Shown here: positions 22,768 through 33,939 of the stretch, one piece after another
How positions within the stretch are numbered: the stretch's first letter is position 1
Layout: each line of letters starts with the position of its first letter
NCBI GenBank assembly: GCA_030272155.1
Contig: CP126192.1
Coordinates: forward strand, 4,808,501 to 4,872,500
DNA: 64,000 bases
Direction of reading: 5' to 3'
Origin: Tetradesmus obliquus
Lineage: Eukaryota; Chlorophyta; Chlorophyceae; Sphaeropleales; Scenedesmaceae
The notes under the pieces: model-generated
What the model was told of the DNA's origin: nothing
What the model saw: the letters and a program-made list of their open reading frames with translations, nothing else
Databases searched by the model: none
Made by a program: the position numbers and the translations under genes

Positions 22768-24521
22768 TCAAGCGGTGCCAGCCAGCGTCTTGACCCACAT
22801 GCCGAGGCTCTCAGGGTCCCTGCGCTCGCTGGGGTACTTGACAAAGCCCGACTTAGCCTTGGGCAGCATCACGATGCTGGGGAAGGTGGTCAGCCCCAGG
22901 TTGGCCTTGGCCCAGTCCTTGGCGTCACCATCAGCGTTGAACTTGGCCACGGTCACGTGGCTGCCGGCCAGGTCCTTTGCAAGCGCCTCAAAGTTGGGCT
23001 CCAGCGCCTGCAGCAAACAGCAGCAACAGCAACCCCAGGTTGCACTAAGCCCTGTTTGTTTTGGTGGAATGAGTTCAATGAATCAATGAGTTATTAATGT
23101 AAGAATTGCAGAAGATATTATGCTGACGCAAGTGCAAGCATGGCTGAAGCTGCACGTCTAGTGTGTGATGCAAAGGCAAAATAGCCCACCACCCACCTGG
23201 CAGAACTGGCACCAGGGCGCGTACAGCACCAGCAGTGTGTCCCGCTCCCTGTCGCCACCCGCCAGCTTTTCCGCTGCTGCCTTGTCGATGCCCTGCACCG
23301 CGCTGCCGTCGATCCACAGGTCCCGCTCAGCCTTCTTCTGCTCGGTGCTGCCGTCAGCCTTCTTCACGTTGCCAGAGTGCAAGCCGCACTCCTTGGCTGT
23401 CGTGGTGCAGCAGCAAGTGCGGAACAAGGCACGGCGCGCACAGTCAGGGTACTGTTCATACAAGGGTTTGGCAGATCAAGGGCTTGCATGCACAAGCCAG
23501 CTACATCAACATGGCACTGGGGAAGCATGGCATCGCTGCTCCTGCTGCTTCTTCCAGCAGAACCGTCCTGTCTGTATAGATTGCAATGCCAACTCGCATG
23601 CCCACATAACATGTCACGAAGCGCAGGTTGTAACAAAGTCAACATAACAAGCGCGCTCGGGCCCTCACCTGTGGCGTCCTCCCACCACCAGCGGCCCTCG
23701 CGCTCGTGCTGGTTGGGCAGCACGGGCCGCGTGCACGGCTCGCAGCCGATGCTCACGTAGCCGCACTCGTGCAGCTTGTTGGTGGGCACGCCCATCACGC
23801 GCAGGAAGTTCCACACCTCTGCGCTGCTCACGTTGCTCAGCGGGTTGTACTTGATGAGGCTGCCCGGGCCGCCAGTGACACCCTCAAACACGGGGTCAAC
23901 CTCCACAACGGGCACGGCCATGCGTGTGCCCGGGGACTGGTCCTTGCGCTGGCCGGTAATCCAGGCCTTCAGTGTGCCCAGCTGGCGGCGCAGCGGGCGC
24001 ACCTGTGGCGTGAAAAGTAAGGATATGTGCAGGCAGGTGGCAGCGTCAACGTGGGCGAAAGGATAATACACAGTGCTGCCTAGTGTGCGTCCAGCGATCG
24101 CATGTCTGTATGCAAGACAAGTTGGCAGACTTGCATCTGACGCCAAGCTGAGCAACCTCAGCACCACACGTGCACGCCACCGAGCCAAGCAAACATGGTA
24201 CGTGCCAGCCGCTGCAGAGCAATTGCAGTACTGCTAAGTGTGTAACCTATGGCCTGCGACACACTGCAACCCATCACACAACTACAGGCCTATTTCCCGC
24301 TGCTGGCCGCACCTTGCGGACCCTGCAGCACTCCTGGTGGCCGTCCTCGTAGAAGGAGAACATGCCCTTGGCGCGCACCAGCTCCATGCACTCCTGCGCG
24401 TCAGGGAAGGTGTACTCGATGCGGATGCCGTAGTGCTTCTCCACGGCCTCAAACAGCTGGTAGGTCTCGGGGTTGAGGCGGCCAGTGTCCAGGCTGCAGC
24501 AGATAGGTGAAAAGAATGCAG

Positions 24522-24568
<47 letters not shown>

Positions 24569-25627
24569 CAGGTGAGACAGCATCACTTCAGAGGCAAGGG
24601 AGGTGTCGGGGTTGAGACGCCCTGTGTCAGGCTGCAGAGAGGTGATAAAATTAGTGCAAAAGCAACAGTAGCAGAGGTCAGAAGATGGCCTGCTGCTGGG
24701 GTTGCCAGTTGTCCAAGTGCTTGCAGCAGTCAGCTGACACGCCCGCTAGCGGTGTGCTGCAGCCAACACAATAGTGCACAACTGCAGCTGTTTCCTAAGC
24801 CAGCACACCGTCAACCTGCTGCTGCTGCTGCTGCGTGTGTGTGTGCTGCTGCGCACCTGAACACGCGGTACTTCCTGCCAGTGAGGTGTGCATACTCAAT
24901 CAGTGCCACATCCTCAGCGCCTGAAAAGGCAATGGCAATGTCCTCGCCAAAGTGCTCCAGGGCCTGCACCGCAACAACACATGCACAGCAGCCCCTATAT
25001 TTGTAAACGCATGGCACCAGGATACTCTGTGCAGCTACAACTGGCGCTGCTGAAGGTTAGCGGGCGTCAGCGCCATTTGCAGCAGGTGTGACTGGAGTTG
25101 CAGAAAGTTGCTGTGCATGTGAAGTGCACGGCAAGTAGTAGCACTGCCTGCGCTTGCTCAATAATGACAAGCACAGAGCCGTTGCATTACAGCCCTTTCG
25201 GATGTTCAATTGCTGATAATGCCCTCCACGCCTGTTGCATGACAGCTGGTGCATGGGTGCAACTGCTGTGTCCGCTAATGCTTAGTAATCCTGCGCTGTA
25301 ACCGGAAATTGCAGCATGCACAACTTGGCACGCAGGAACAGCTGCTGCCAATTGTTTGTGCTTGTTTTAATCTGTTGCCTGCCCAAGAAACATACCTTGT
25401 CCATGATCTCCAGAGGAGACTTGGAGTCCAGCTCCTTAGCCAGACCAGCCCAATCCACCTTGGCCTCCACAGCAGCGGCATTGGCCTGCAAAAGCAACCT
25501 GTGAGAAACGAAACCATTTCCTACGTGCATGAGCATTCTCAAGACCACTCACCACTGGCGCAGCCCTCACGACAGGCCTCAGGTGGATACGAGAGGCATG
25601 GGGAGCCTGCACGCGGCTGGCGCGCAT
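22768..25627 (-). CDS. APR: Adenylylsulfate (APS) reductase, plastid, thioredoxin-like C-terminus
   Basis: Seven exons close in phase to 408 residues: 25627-25553, 25485-25396, 24963-24857, 24493-24313, 24002-23669, 23396-23197, 23007-22768. It reduces APS to sulfite with glutathione in plastid sulfate assimilation. Residues 1-25 ([20 protein letters not shown]) are a basic transit peptide. The reductase domain shows [16 protein letters not shown] and [14 protein letters not shown]. The Cys residues of HQECCRVRK and [11 protein letters not shown] bind the 4Fe-4S cluster. The catalytic Cys is in KECGLH (about 264-268). The C-terminal glutaredoxin/thioredoxin-like domain has YAPWCQFC (about 321-328) and a cis-Pro segment [10 protein letters not shown]. 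All key residues are present and the length suits plant and algal APR. It is divergent from the gamma-CA gene. A decayed copy of the exon 4 start lies in intron 3 (24602-24668). Confidence 0.95.
24523..24569 (+). repeat. (CAG)n microsatellite in APR intron 3
   Basis: About 15 CAG units lie 30 bases upstream (in sense) of the exon 4 acceptor. The transcript therefore carries a CUG run close to the 3' splice site. Confidence 0.9.
24602..24668 (-). repeat. Decayed duplicate of APR exon 4 start
   Basis: The stretch repeats 24462-24530 with about 75-80 percent identity, including the CTGCAG acceptor and the bases encoding the [10 protein letters not shown] segment. Small deletions break its reading frame. 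It lies inside intron 3, about 140 bases from the true exon. Confidence 0.75.
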
Positions 25628-26049
25628 AGAACGGCTAGCCTGCGTAATTGCAAACGATCATGTCAGCGTACGTCGCGCTATATCGGGGTGTTGAATGTCA
25701 GGGCCTAATTCCACACCTGCAGCTGCATGTTTGCCGAGTTGTGGAATCTGCGACAAGAAGTGATGGCAGGCCTGCAGCGCTGCCTCTGATAATTATCAAA
25801 AGGTGATGTACCCGGGATTACGCTTGCCTTAGAGCTTCAGGTACGTCAGCCCACCAAAAAGAGAACCCTGACAGGAGAGGTTTTGCTGGGACTCATCGAT
25901 CTGGCTCATCGCCTTTGAAGGTTGGCCAGGGCACACCGTTAACAGCGTAAGCATATGCATAGGGCTGGCAGGGCTAATGTGCGTAGGAGTGATCTGACCC
26001 TGCTCTGCTGCTAGTGCACCACAATAGGGGCCACGTAGGGCAGAGCAAT
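25628..26049. promoter_or_regulatory. Divergent promoter region, APR (-) / gamma-CA (+)
   Basis: Only about 420 bases separate the two start codons, so the promoters of a plastid sulfate-assimilation gene and a mitochondrial gamma-CA gene must overlap or adjoin. No clear TATA box or named motif is seen. Confidence 0.5.
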
Positions 26050-28067
26050 ATGAATGTGCTACGCAACAGGCTAGGATTTGCGCTCCGGGAAAGCGGGCAG
26101 GCTTTGGAGCGCCTAGGCTGTGCGTGGCAAGGCATCAACTCGCACGCTGAAGAAAGTAGGTCTCCTGAGCACTCTAGTTGGCTTGCAACGCCGTTCAGCA
26201 CGTCGCAGATTACTGACAAAAGCCGTTTATGTGCGCAGTCACACGGTTGCAGCCAGTTGTGAATGCTGGCTACAAGCTGCCTCAGGTAGCCAGCACCAGC
26301 TGGATTGCACCCTCAGCCCAGGTGTCTGGTGACGTGAAAGTAGGCGACAACTGCTCCATCTGGTACAACTGTGCAGTCAGAGGTGCGCAGTGGCCAAGCA
26401 GCAGCTTGAGACCAGCACTGATCGCTGCCCAACAGCGCCAGCAGCTGCGGTTGGCAGGACTCCAGCGGCTGACTAGCTGCAGTTACAGCAGCAGCAGCAG
26501 CAGCAGCAGCAGGGCAGACAGAGTGTCGTCTAGAGGACGGCTGTCGTCTCAGAAGGTGCACTATCCACCTCGTGCTGCAGTTTCACTGTTGTTGACAAAG
26601 GCTCAACTCGTCAGCATTAATGAACGCACCACGACACCAGCAGTGCTGCTTCTGGTCTCGTGCCTGCCATCGCAACATCAAATATCACCCTTTCTAGCAC
26701 CACCAACAAGTGCTGTACCTCCTGCACGCAGGCGACAACCACCATGTTGAGATCGGGCACAACACCAACCTGCAGGATGGCGTGTCAGTCGGCTCCTTGA
26801 GCCCCAGCAGCAGCAGCACCAAGATCGGCAGCGGCGTGTCGGTGGGCCACGGAGCAGTGCTGCAGGGCTGCACCGTTGAGGACAATGTGCTGATCGGCAT
26901 GAACGCAGTGCTGCAGGATGGCGTACGGGTGAGCAGCAGCAGCAGCAGCAGCAGGCAGGGCTTGGGGATCATGCGGTGGCGTTGGTCTTGTTGTTGCAGC
27001 GGCGTTGGCACTGGGGCAGTAGCATTGGTTGTGGCAGCCGCAGCAGCAGCGGGACACATCTGGCACGCAAGCAGTTGTGAGGAATTGTTGTGCGGCTGAG
27101 CAGCTGCAGTGGCATGCATTAAATGTGTTGAAACAGTCTCCGTCATGGATTGGATGGCGTGCAGTAGGCAAAGCGCCTGTGTGTGGCAAGGGCAACTTGT
27201 GCAGCAGGCGCGACGCCTAAGCAACATCTGAGGCGCTGTGGATCAAGCTGATTGCTGCAGCTGGTTCGTAGCCCACACGTGTACTCATCAAGCTGCCAGG
27301 CAGTGCAGTCGTCGGAGCACTACACACCTCAGCCTGCTGGTGCATTGTCGGAGCACTACAGACCTAGGCCTGCTGTGCCGGCAGCTGCTGGGAGGCTGCA
27401 GTGCATCAGCCGGCCATTTCGTGCTGCTGCCCGCCTAATCTGTGCTTTTGGGGGCACTTGCCTGTGCAGGTTGCCAGCGGGGCCATGGTTGCAGCAGGCG
27501 CAGTGCTGGAGCCTGGTGCTGCTGTGGCGTCTGGCGAGCTGTGGGCGGGCAACCCTGCGCGCAAGCTGCGTGAGCTGAAGCAGGAGGAGCTGGACTACCT
27601 GCAGTCGCTGCCGGGCAGGTGAGAGTGGTAGTAATTTGGGGGGATATGATATATCCACTGACCACTGTGATGAACACTGCCGGTTTGGCCTGGTGCTGTG
27701 TGCATGGGAGCTGGACTACCTGCAGTCGCTGCCTGGCAGGCGTGAGGATTTGTATGTGTTCTCAGGGCAGAGAGATGCTAGCAACATTCTGAATGCACCT
27801 GAATGTTGATGGCTCTGTTTGGTGTCGAAACATTGGCTTGCACAAGATGGTGTCGTGGGAGGGGAAGTGTGGTGCTTGGCGGCGCAATTTGTGCTCGCTT
27901 TGTAGCAGTTCAGTAGTTTATACTCAGCTCATCGACCAACTTACTGCTTGTTGCTCCATCTGTTGCTTGCGTAACACAGGTACCAGGAGCTTGCGGGACA
28001 GCACCAGAAGATCCTGCAGCACTTGAACCACAGAATCGAGAAGATTACCGGCGTGTACGACCACTGA
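26050..28067 (+). CDS. Gamma-carbonic-anhydrase-like protein (mitochondrial complex I family)
   Basis: Exons 26050-26155, 26239-26382, 26732-26928, 27470-27618 and 27980-28067 close in phase to 227 residues. The N-terminus (MNVLRNRLGFALRESGQALE) matches the start of plant gamma-CA subunits, and the left-handed beta-helix hexapeptide repeats follow. GDVKVGDNCSIWYNCAVRGD, VEIGHNTNLQDG, VGHGAVLQGCTVEDNVLIGM and GELWAGNPARKLREL are the family blocks. In plants and algae these proteins form the trimeric membrane-side domain of mitochondrial complex I. Of the three zinc His ligands of active gamma-CAs only the one in VGHGA is visible. The other two positions read Gly (VSVG) and Gln (VLQG), so catalysis is unlikely and a gamma-CA-like structural subunit is favoured. 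A copy of the exon 4 end lies in intron 4 (27707-27747). Confidence 0.9.
27707..27747 (+). repeat. Duplicate of gamma-CA exon 4 end with donor
   Basis: It repeats 27586-27622 (exon end encoding ELDYLQSLPG and the GTGAG donor) with one base change before the junction and one inserted base at the donor. The copy lies about 120 bases downstream inside intron 4. Confidence 0.9.
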
Positions 28068-29056
28068 GCGCAGCAGCAGCAGCAGCGAGCAGTGCAGCCG
28101 GCAGCTGCAGCAGTTGCCAGGTGCTGGTGGCGGCTGGCGGCGTGCTGCATGCTGTGCGAGGCGCGCAGCTGCTGGCAGCTGCTGGCAGCTGCTGCTTGTG
28201 GAGTGCACGTAGCTTGACAACATGGTGCGAATGCACTTTAGTACTATATAAATCATCCAGCAGCACATGACCCTGTGTGACGTATTGTCTTGTTGTGTGT
28301 GGGATTCGCGGTGTCTGCCGTGCTCCAGCTGGGGTCTGGTGGCTATGGTGGGTGTTGCCAGCCACACCGCCTGGTGGCCAGGTGAAAAGTGTGCAGCAGC
28401 TGCAGAGCTGTTCAAGGTAGTGACATGAACTTGGCTAGTAGGCAGGCACGGTGCAAGGGAGTGCATCGTGTTTGTCGGACAGTTGATTGCGGCAGCGTGT
28501 GAGCTCCGTGCACAGTAGTTTTAGGTGTAACAATCGTTCTTCAGTTGCTCTCACTGGCCTTGCCCACGGTCCTATGCCCTGTACACCCTGCTTCCGGCAA
28601 CTTTTTAAACACAAATCTGCCCACCAGCAGCGGCCAGCAGCGGTAGCCGAGCGTCAGCAGCAGCAGCAGCATGTGATACCACGCATGGTGTGGCATGGTA
28701 CCGTACCAGCAGTGACCGCTACCAAAGTGAGGGCGGCCAGCAGGGTGAAGAGTATCTTAGGCACATGCCAGCCTCGCCCATATCGCTGTTGAAACCGTTT
28801 CACTGCGTCCCCTTGCTTGCGAGTGAAACCAGTCAGAACACCTGTTGGAGCAAAATCAATCAGCACACCTGTTAGAGTCGCACCACATATGTGCGAGTCA
28901 AGAGTTGCGCTGGTTAATGACACATGCGTCACTGTGTTGTTGTTACACACAACGCGTCAAGACTGCATCAACAGCGTTTGTGCACCATCAGGGCTAGACG
29001 AGTGTGCGCGCCGAAAAGCCCGCCAAGCACAGCGACACAGCAGAAGTCATGACAAA
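28068..29056. other. Intergenic, gamma-CA 3' flank and PAP-like promoter
   Basis: About 1 kb with no supported gene. A TGTAA lies at 28526. CAG-rich sequence follows the gamma-CA stop. A TATATAA-like string near 28242-28250 is far from the next start and not convincing as a promoter. Confidence 0.4.
28526..28530 (+). terminator. TGTAA polyadenylation motif after gamma-CA gene
   Basis: TGTAA about 460 bases past the stop. It is the only convincing copy in this flank. Confidence 0.35.
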
Positions 29057-32000
29057 ATGCACGCCGCGTCAGCCCTGCGCGTGTTCTTAGCTCTTTTGTC
29101 TGTGTTTGGAGCTGTATCGCTGGCTGTGCACCAGGCTCTTCCCGGCAGCATCGATGTATGGTACACGGTTCCTGTGGACGCGCAACCAGGAGACAGAATA
29201 GCTTTGATTGCCAACAAAACAAACGATCGCAATGACACTAGTTTGCTCAAGTATGTTTTCGCGGAGACATCGCCCTGGACACCCAACAGGAGAGCAGCTG
29301 CACAGTGAGTGCTGTGGCATGTACTGCTGCAGGTCTCAATGTGATGCCTGCAGCTTGCACCAACAATAGGTGTGGCGCCCAGTACGTTTCATTTTAGAGG
29401 TCGTGTTTATGTTGCGCTTGTAGGTTTGCAGTGCCTGAAGCTGCTGTGGGCTTGCAAGTTGCATACCTGCGTGGCCCACCATCAGATGCACCAGCAGTGC
29501 TGCAGTCCGCAGCCTTACTGCAAAGTGTTACAAAAGGGCCGTCACAGGGCCGCCTGGTCGTCAGCCGCCGCACAGGGTAAGCTGGCACTTAAGATTTGTC
29601 ATCTTGACAGACAAAAATGCTTGCACAGCCAATAAACATGTCGATAGGCAGGCGCCATTCTTTACACCTCAGCAGACACAAGGTTTAGCTAGCCAGCCAT
29701 GGCACAAATCCTGGCCCACAAGCCACCAGTTGCTGTTGAACTGCGTTCTGACAAGTCACCTACACGTACATATGTCAAACACTGGTGCTGCTGGCTGCAT
29801 TGGCTACACCTGCAGGGAGGTGCGCATAATCTGGCGGTCGCATTCCCCCGGAAGTTCAGCCGTGAAGTTTGGCACAGCACCAGGCAACCACAGCCAACAG
29901 CAGTACGCCTCGTATGACACGTACACAGCGTACGACATGTGCAGGCAGCCAGCTAGCAGCGAAGGCTTCTATTCTCCTGGCACCATCAGCACTGCAGTGC
30001 TGCGGGGGCTGCGGCCCAACACAACATACTACTATGTGTTTGGGGAGGAGGTGCGGCCTTGCTGATTGTGGCGTGTCAGTCACACCGGCTGGCTATGGAA
30101 AACAAGCATGTGCTGGGGTTGTGTTGCGCTGCTGTTTACTTGGATCAGCTGCTTGGTGTGGCAGCTGTGACGCCGGACATAGCATGCCCAAAGAGCTGGC
30201 TTCAGCATGGCATGGTTCCATCCCTCTGCCAACACACTTTTCACTGCTGTTGCACTTCTGCTTTCACAGGGAAAAGGCTTCAGCAGTGAGCGCAACTTCA
30301 CCACACCTCCTGCGGCAGGTTCAGCAAGCAGCAGCACTCCCTTGCGCCTGCTTGCAGCAGCAGAGCTTGGCACCTTCTCTGCAGACGGAGCAGAAGTCGC
30401 ATCTGCTGCACACACACAGCTGCAATGCTCAACATTCGGCCACCTAGCAGTGCCGGGCAGCCATGAGTTTACTTTATTGAAGGCTGCACTGCTGGCAACC
30501 GGCCAGTATGGGCCATCGCCGGCCAGCAAAACAACGCAGCAGCAGATGCTCCGTACAGTGCAAGTGCAGCAGCACCATGCGCTGCTTGTGCCAGGAGGCC
30601 TCAGCATGGCAGCTGGCCAATCCCTGCTGTGGGACGACTTCCTAGATCAAATGGAGCCACTGCTGAGTCAGGTGCCGCTGGCAGCTGCACCGAGTGAGAC
30701 AGAGTCAGCAGACCCCCTGCTAAGGTCTCAGGCTTTCAACAGCAGCGCGTCTGGCGGGGAGTGTGGCGTGCCGTATGAGTCGCTGCTGCGCATGCCGCAC
30801 GCAGCCAAGTTTGACCAGTGGTATGCGACGCAGCTGGGGCCGGTGCATCTAGTGATGCTGAGCACCGAGCAGAACCTGGCACCCGGCAGCGCACAGTACA
30901 AGTGAGTGAGATTATTCTGAATGCCAGCCAATGCAGATGTCTGTTGCATCCACCCTCAACTACCAATACTGTGCCATCTGCAGCCAGGTGTGCCTGTGCT
31001 ATCGCGCAAACCAACGCTCGGTTCAATGTTGTTGTCCTTACACTTTTGTATGTGGCAAGGCAGCTGATGTCTGCAACTACAGCTTTTGTTCCACAAGTGC
31101 AGACTGGACTGGATTCAAGTACATGACATTACTAAGCAACAATCGAGCAGATATCGGCCGCCCAGAACAGCTCTTTCATGGCCCTCACACTATACGGTTG
31201 TTCATTGTATGCCTGCGCAGCTTTTTGGCGGCTGACCTGGCGGCAGTCAACCGCAGCGCCACGCCCTGGGTCATCGTAGGCATGCACAGGGGCATGTACG
31301 CCGACGACCCCTCGCAGCAAGCACCTGATGGAGCAGTACACGTGGCCCAGCAGCTGCGGACCCAGCTCGAAGACCTGCTAGTCCAGCATCAAGTTGATCT
31401 AGTTCTAAATGGCCATGGCAGGGTGTACCACCACTCATGCCCTCTAATGAAGGGTAGCTGTGTAGGATATGGCAGTGATGGTGCAGCAAGGGGGCCGGTG
31501 CATGTGATGCTGGGCAATAGTGGGGCAGCGATGCCGCTGCTGGCGTGGGCGGCTGCGCCGGCGTGGCTGGCGGCTGAGTCGTTTGAGCACGGCTTTGCGC
31601 AGCTCAACGTGACGCAGACCAGCCTGCAGCTGCAGGTGAGGGGTGAAACTGCTTTACATCTCTCATCAAGCGTGACTTGTTCTGCAGGTTTTGGGCCTTG
31701 TTCATTATTGTTGTTTGTACTGTATGCTGGCAGCATCTTTGTATGCAGGCCGCGGCCACATGTGCTCAAATCATCTTCCGCTGTTGCTCGCTGCATGGTG
31801 CAGATGCTGTCTAGCCGCACTGGCCAGCCCCTTGCCCAGCTCAACCTCACCAAGCCAGCTGCCTGGCAGCCAGACCCAGCAGCAGCAGCACAGCTGTTCA
31901 ACCAAACTGCAGCTACCCCGGACCCCAACGGCATTGACTCCAGTGCACTGCAGCAGCTGCTGCAGCAGGACTTGCTGGCTGCTGCTGCTGCAGCAGATCC

Positions 32001-32526
32001 AGCCATGCTGGCTGACAGCCTTGGGCCTGGCAGTAAGCTGGCGGAGATCATGTCATTGCTGCCTGTTGAAGGCGCACCGACACCGGTAAGGACATGGGTC
32101 ACGAAGCACAGTACAGCTAATGATTGCAGTGTCTGTGACGACCTGCACTGCTCATACTGTACATGTTGTAGCTTGCTTGTGCTGCAGCTGGCTGGTGTGC
32201 TGATAGTTTTCTTGTAATTACAAACGACACGTGGCATTGGGTGGATGTTGCCTGCAGGAGGTGCGTTGGCAGGTCAGCACCCACCTGGCACAGATGGTGC
32301 TGAGCTTGATGGTGAACACCAGCAAAACAACGAAAGGAACAGCAGCAGCAGCTGCTGCTGCCAGCCACAACACTAGCAGCCGATCTGCTGCAGCACGCCC
32401 GACAGCAGAAGCACATGACAACACGCGTGTGGCTGGCATGACAAAGACAGCTGTTGCTGCACCAGAGCAGCTGCAAGCATCAGCTGGGTCTGCACTCAGA
32501 GCCGCAGCCGTACCTGCAGCAACCTT

Positions 32527-32558
<32 letters not shown>

Positions 32559-33523
32559 CTGCAGCTCAGGCTATGCCACTGTCACCTGCATCCACAGCAA
32601 CAGCACCTGCATCAGGTGCACTGGCAGGAGCTGCGGCAGTGACCCAACCACCGGAAGGCCCACCGGCACAAATGGAGTCAATGCATGCAGTGCCACCAGT
32701 GCAGCAGCTGTCACCTGAGGAAGATGTTGCGTCATCATGGGCAACCCTAGGTGGTAGTAAAGCACCTGTCCCAGCAGCAGCAGCAGCAGCCCCGGTTTCT
32801 CCAACAGCACAAGCAGCACAAGGCACAGCATCATTTCAACAGCGTGGCACACCTTACCAAGTGCCGTCACTACAAGCGGCAAACAATGGGCAAGGGACAC
32901 ACACCAGTACTACAGCAGTGTACATGGACAGTATGCAAGCAGCTATGCCAGATCCATATGCCGCAGCAGCCGCATACCCGGCTGCCGCAGGTGGCTACAT
33001 GACAGCAGGAGCAGCAGATGCCTTTCAAGCAGCAGCCGGAACTGGTGTGTATGCTGCTGTCCCAGCAGCAGCATTGCCTGGTGTGTATGCTTCAGCAGCG
33101 GCACCTGCTGCATATGTGTACCCTGCAGCACCTACTGCAGCATATCCTGCTGCTGGGGCGGTTGTCTACCAGGTACAGGCACAGCCTATTGACCAGACAA
33201 CCTCACACTCTGTGGCAGCAGACAACGTGTTTACAGCAGCACCTCCAGCAGCAGCAGCAGCAGCAGATCCTGCAGCTGGTAATGCACCATGGGTGATGTG
33301 GGGGAGGCGGCTTTCAGGTCTGCAAGCATCTGGCGAGTCTGCTGGCACGGCTGGCAGCGGAGGCAGCAGCTTGCTGTCTGGCCCAACATTGGACATGTAT
33401 GTGCGCATGTCACAGGGCCTGCAGCTTGTGAGGGCAGACGGATCACACGTGCCACGCAAGACAGTTGAGGCGTTTGTGTACTTTATGATCTTGCTGCAGG
33501 GGCGCCTGGCATTCAGGGGTTGA
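29057..33523 (+). CDS. Secreted purple-acid-phosphatase-like protein lacking most metal ligands
   Basis: Exons 29057-29304, 29424-29576, 29816-30050, 30270-30901, 31221-31635, 31804-32085 and 32258-33523 close in phase to 1,076 residues. A hydrophobic signal peptide (about residues 5-22) starts the protein. An N-terminal fibronectin-like domain follows, with VRIIWRS, AVLRGLRPNTTYYYVFG and RNFTTPP. Family landmarks continue with LLWDDFLDQMEP, GGECGVPYE, LSTEQNLAPGSAQY and WVIVGMHRGMY, then GHGRVYHHSCPL. Compared with active PAPs, the GDxG Asp is Glu (AAELG), the GDxxY block is PGGLSM, GNHE is missing, and GHxH is GHGR. Only two His ligands remain, so hydrolysis is unlikely. N-glycosylation sites are frequent. 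From about residue 640 a 430-residue Ala/Gln/Pro/Tyr-rich tail follows and ends in MYVRMSQGLQLVRADG. Whether the tail belongs to the same mRNA rests on phase alone. Confidence 0.8.
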
Positions 33524-33939
33524 CGCGGTGTCAGCGCTGTGACATGCACTTTTATCCACTGGTTTGTGGCCGGTGTTCATGGCTAACTTCAAGCGGCAGA
33601 CGCCAATGCACAATACCACGAGTAAACAAGATACCTATTGTGCCATGTTACTAGTTAGCGTAGCTCAGAGGGGTGTGATTAAAGCAGAGCAGGCTCGTCC
33701 GGTGCCACCTGTCGGGTGGTCATGTAACACGTCTGTGCCCTGCGCCCTGCGCGAAATGCGTCATTACCTTTTTGACCGTGTGAACAGACAAGCACGTTAT
33801 GTTCACCCTGGCTCGTATTTGAGACGTGTGCAGGCAATGCACGCCTAGATCACTCGTTCACCTGTCGCAACCGTTGGAACCGCAGCACTACCACCGTACA
33901 GAGCCAGGGAGGCGTGTGAACTGCACAATCAACGCAGGA
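33524..33939. other. Intergenic, PAP-like 3' flank and epimerase promoter
   Basis: About 415 bases with no gene. A TGTAA lies at 33723, about 200 bases past the PAP-like stop. A tRNA-like 'gtagctcag' string at 33660 does not fold into a tRNA. Confidence 0.4.
33723..33727 (+). terminator. TGTAA polyadenylation motif after PAP-like gene
   Basis: TGTAA 200 bases past the stop codon, a typical distance for this signal. Confidence 0.4.

Noticed and set aside
33650..33730. tRNA-like string 'gcgtagctcag'
   Set aside because: It resembles the D-arm of a tRNA, but no acceptor stem, anticodon arm or T-loop (GGTTCRA) follows at the right spacing.
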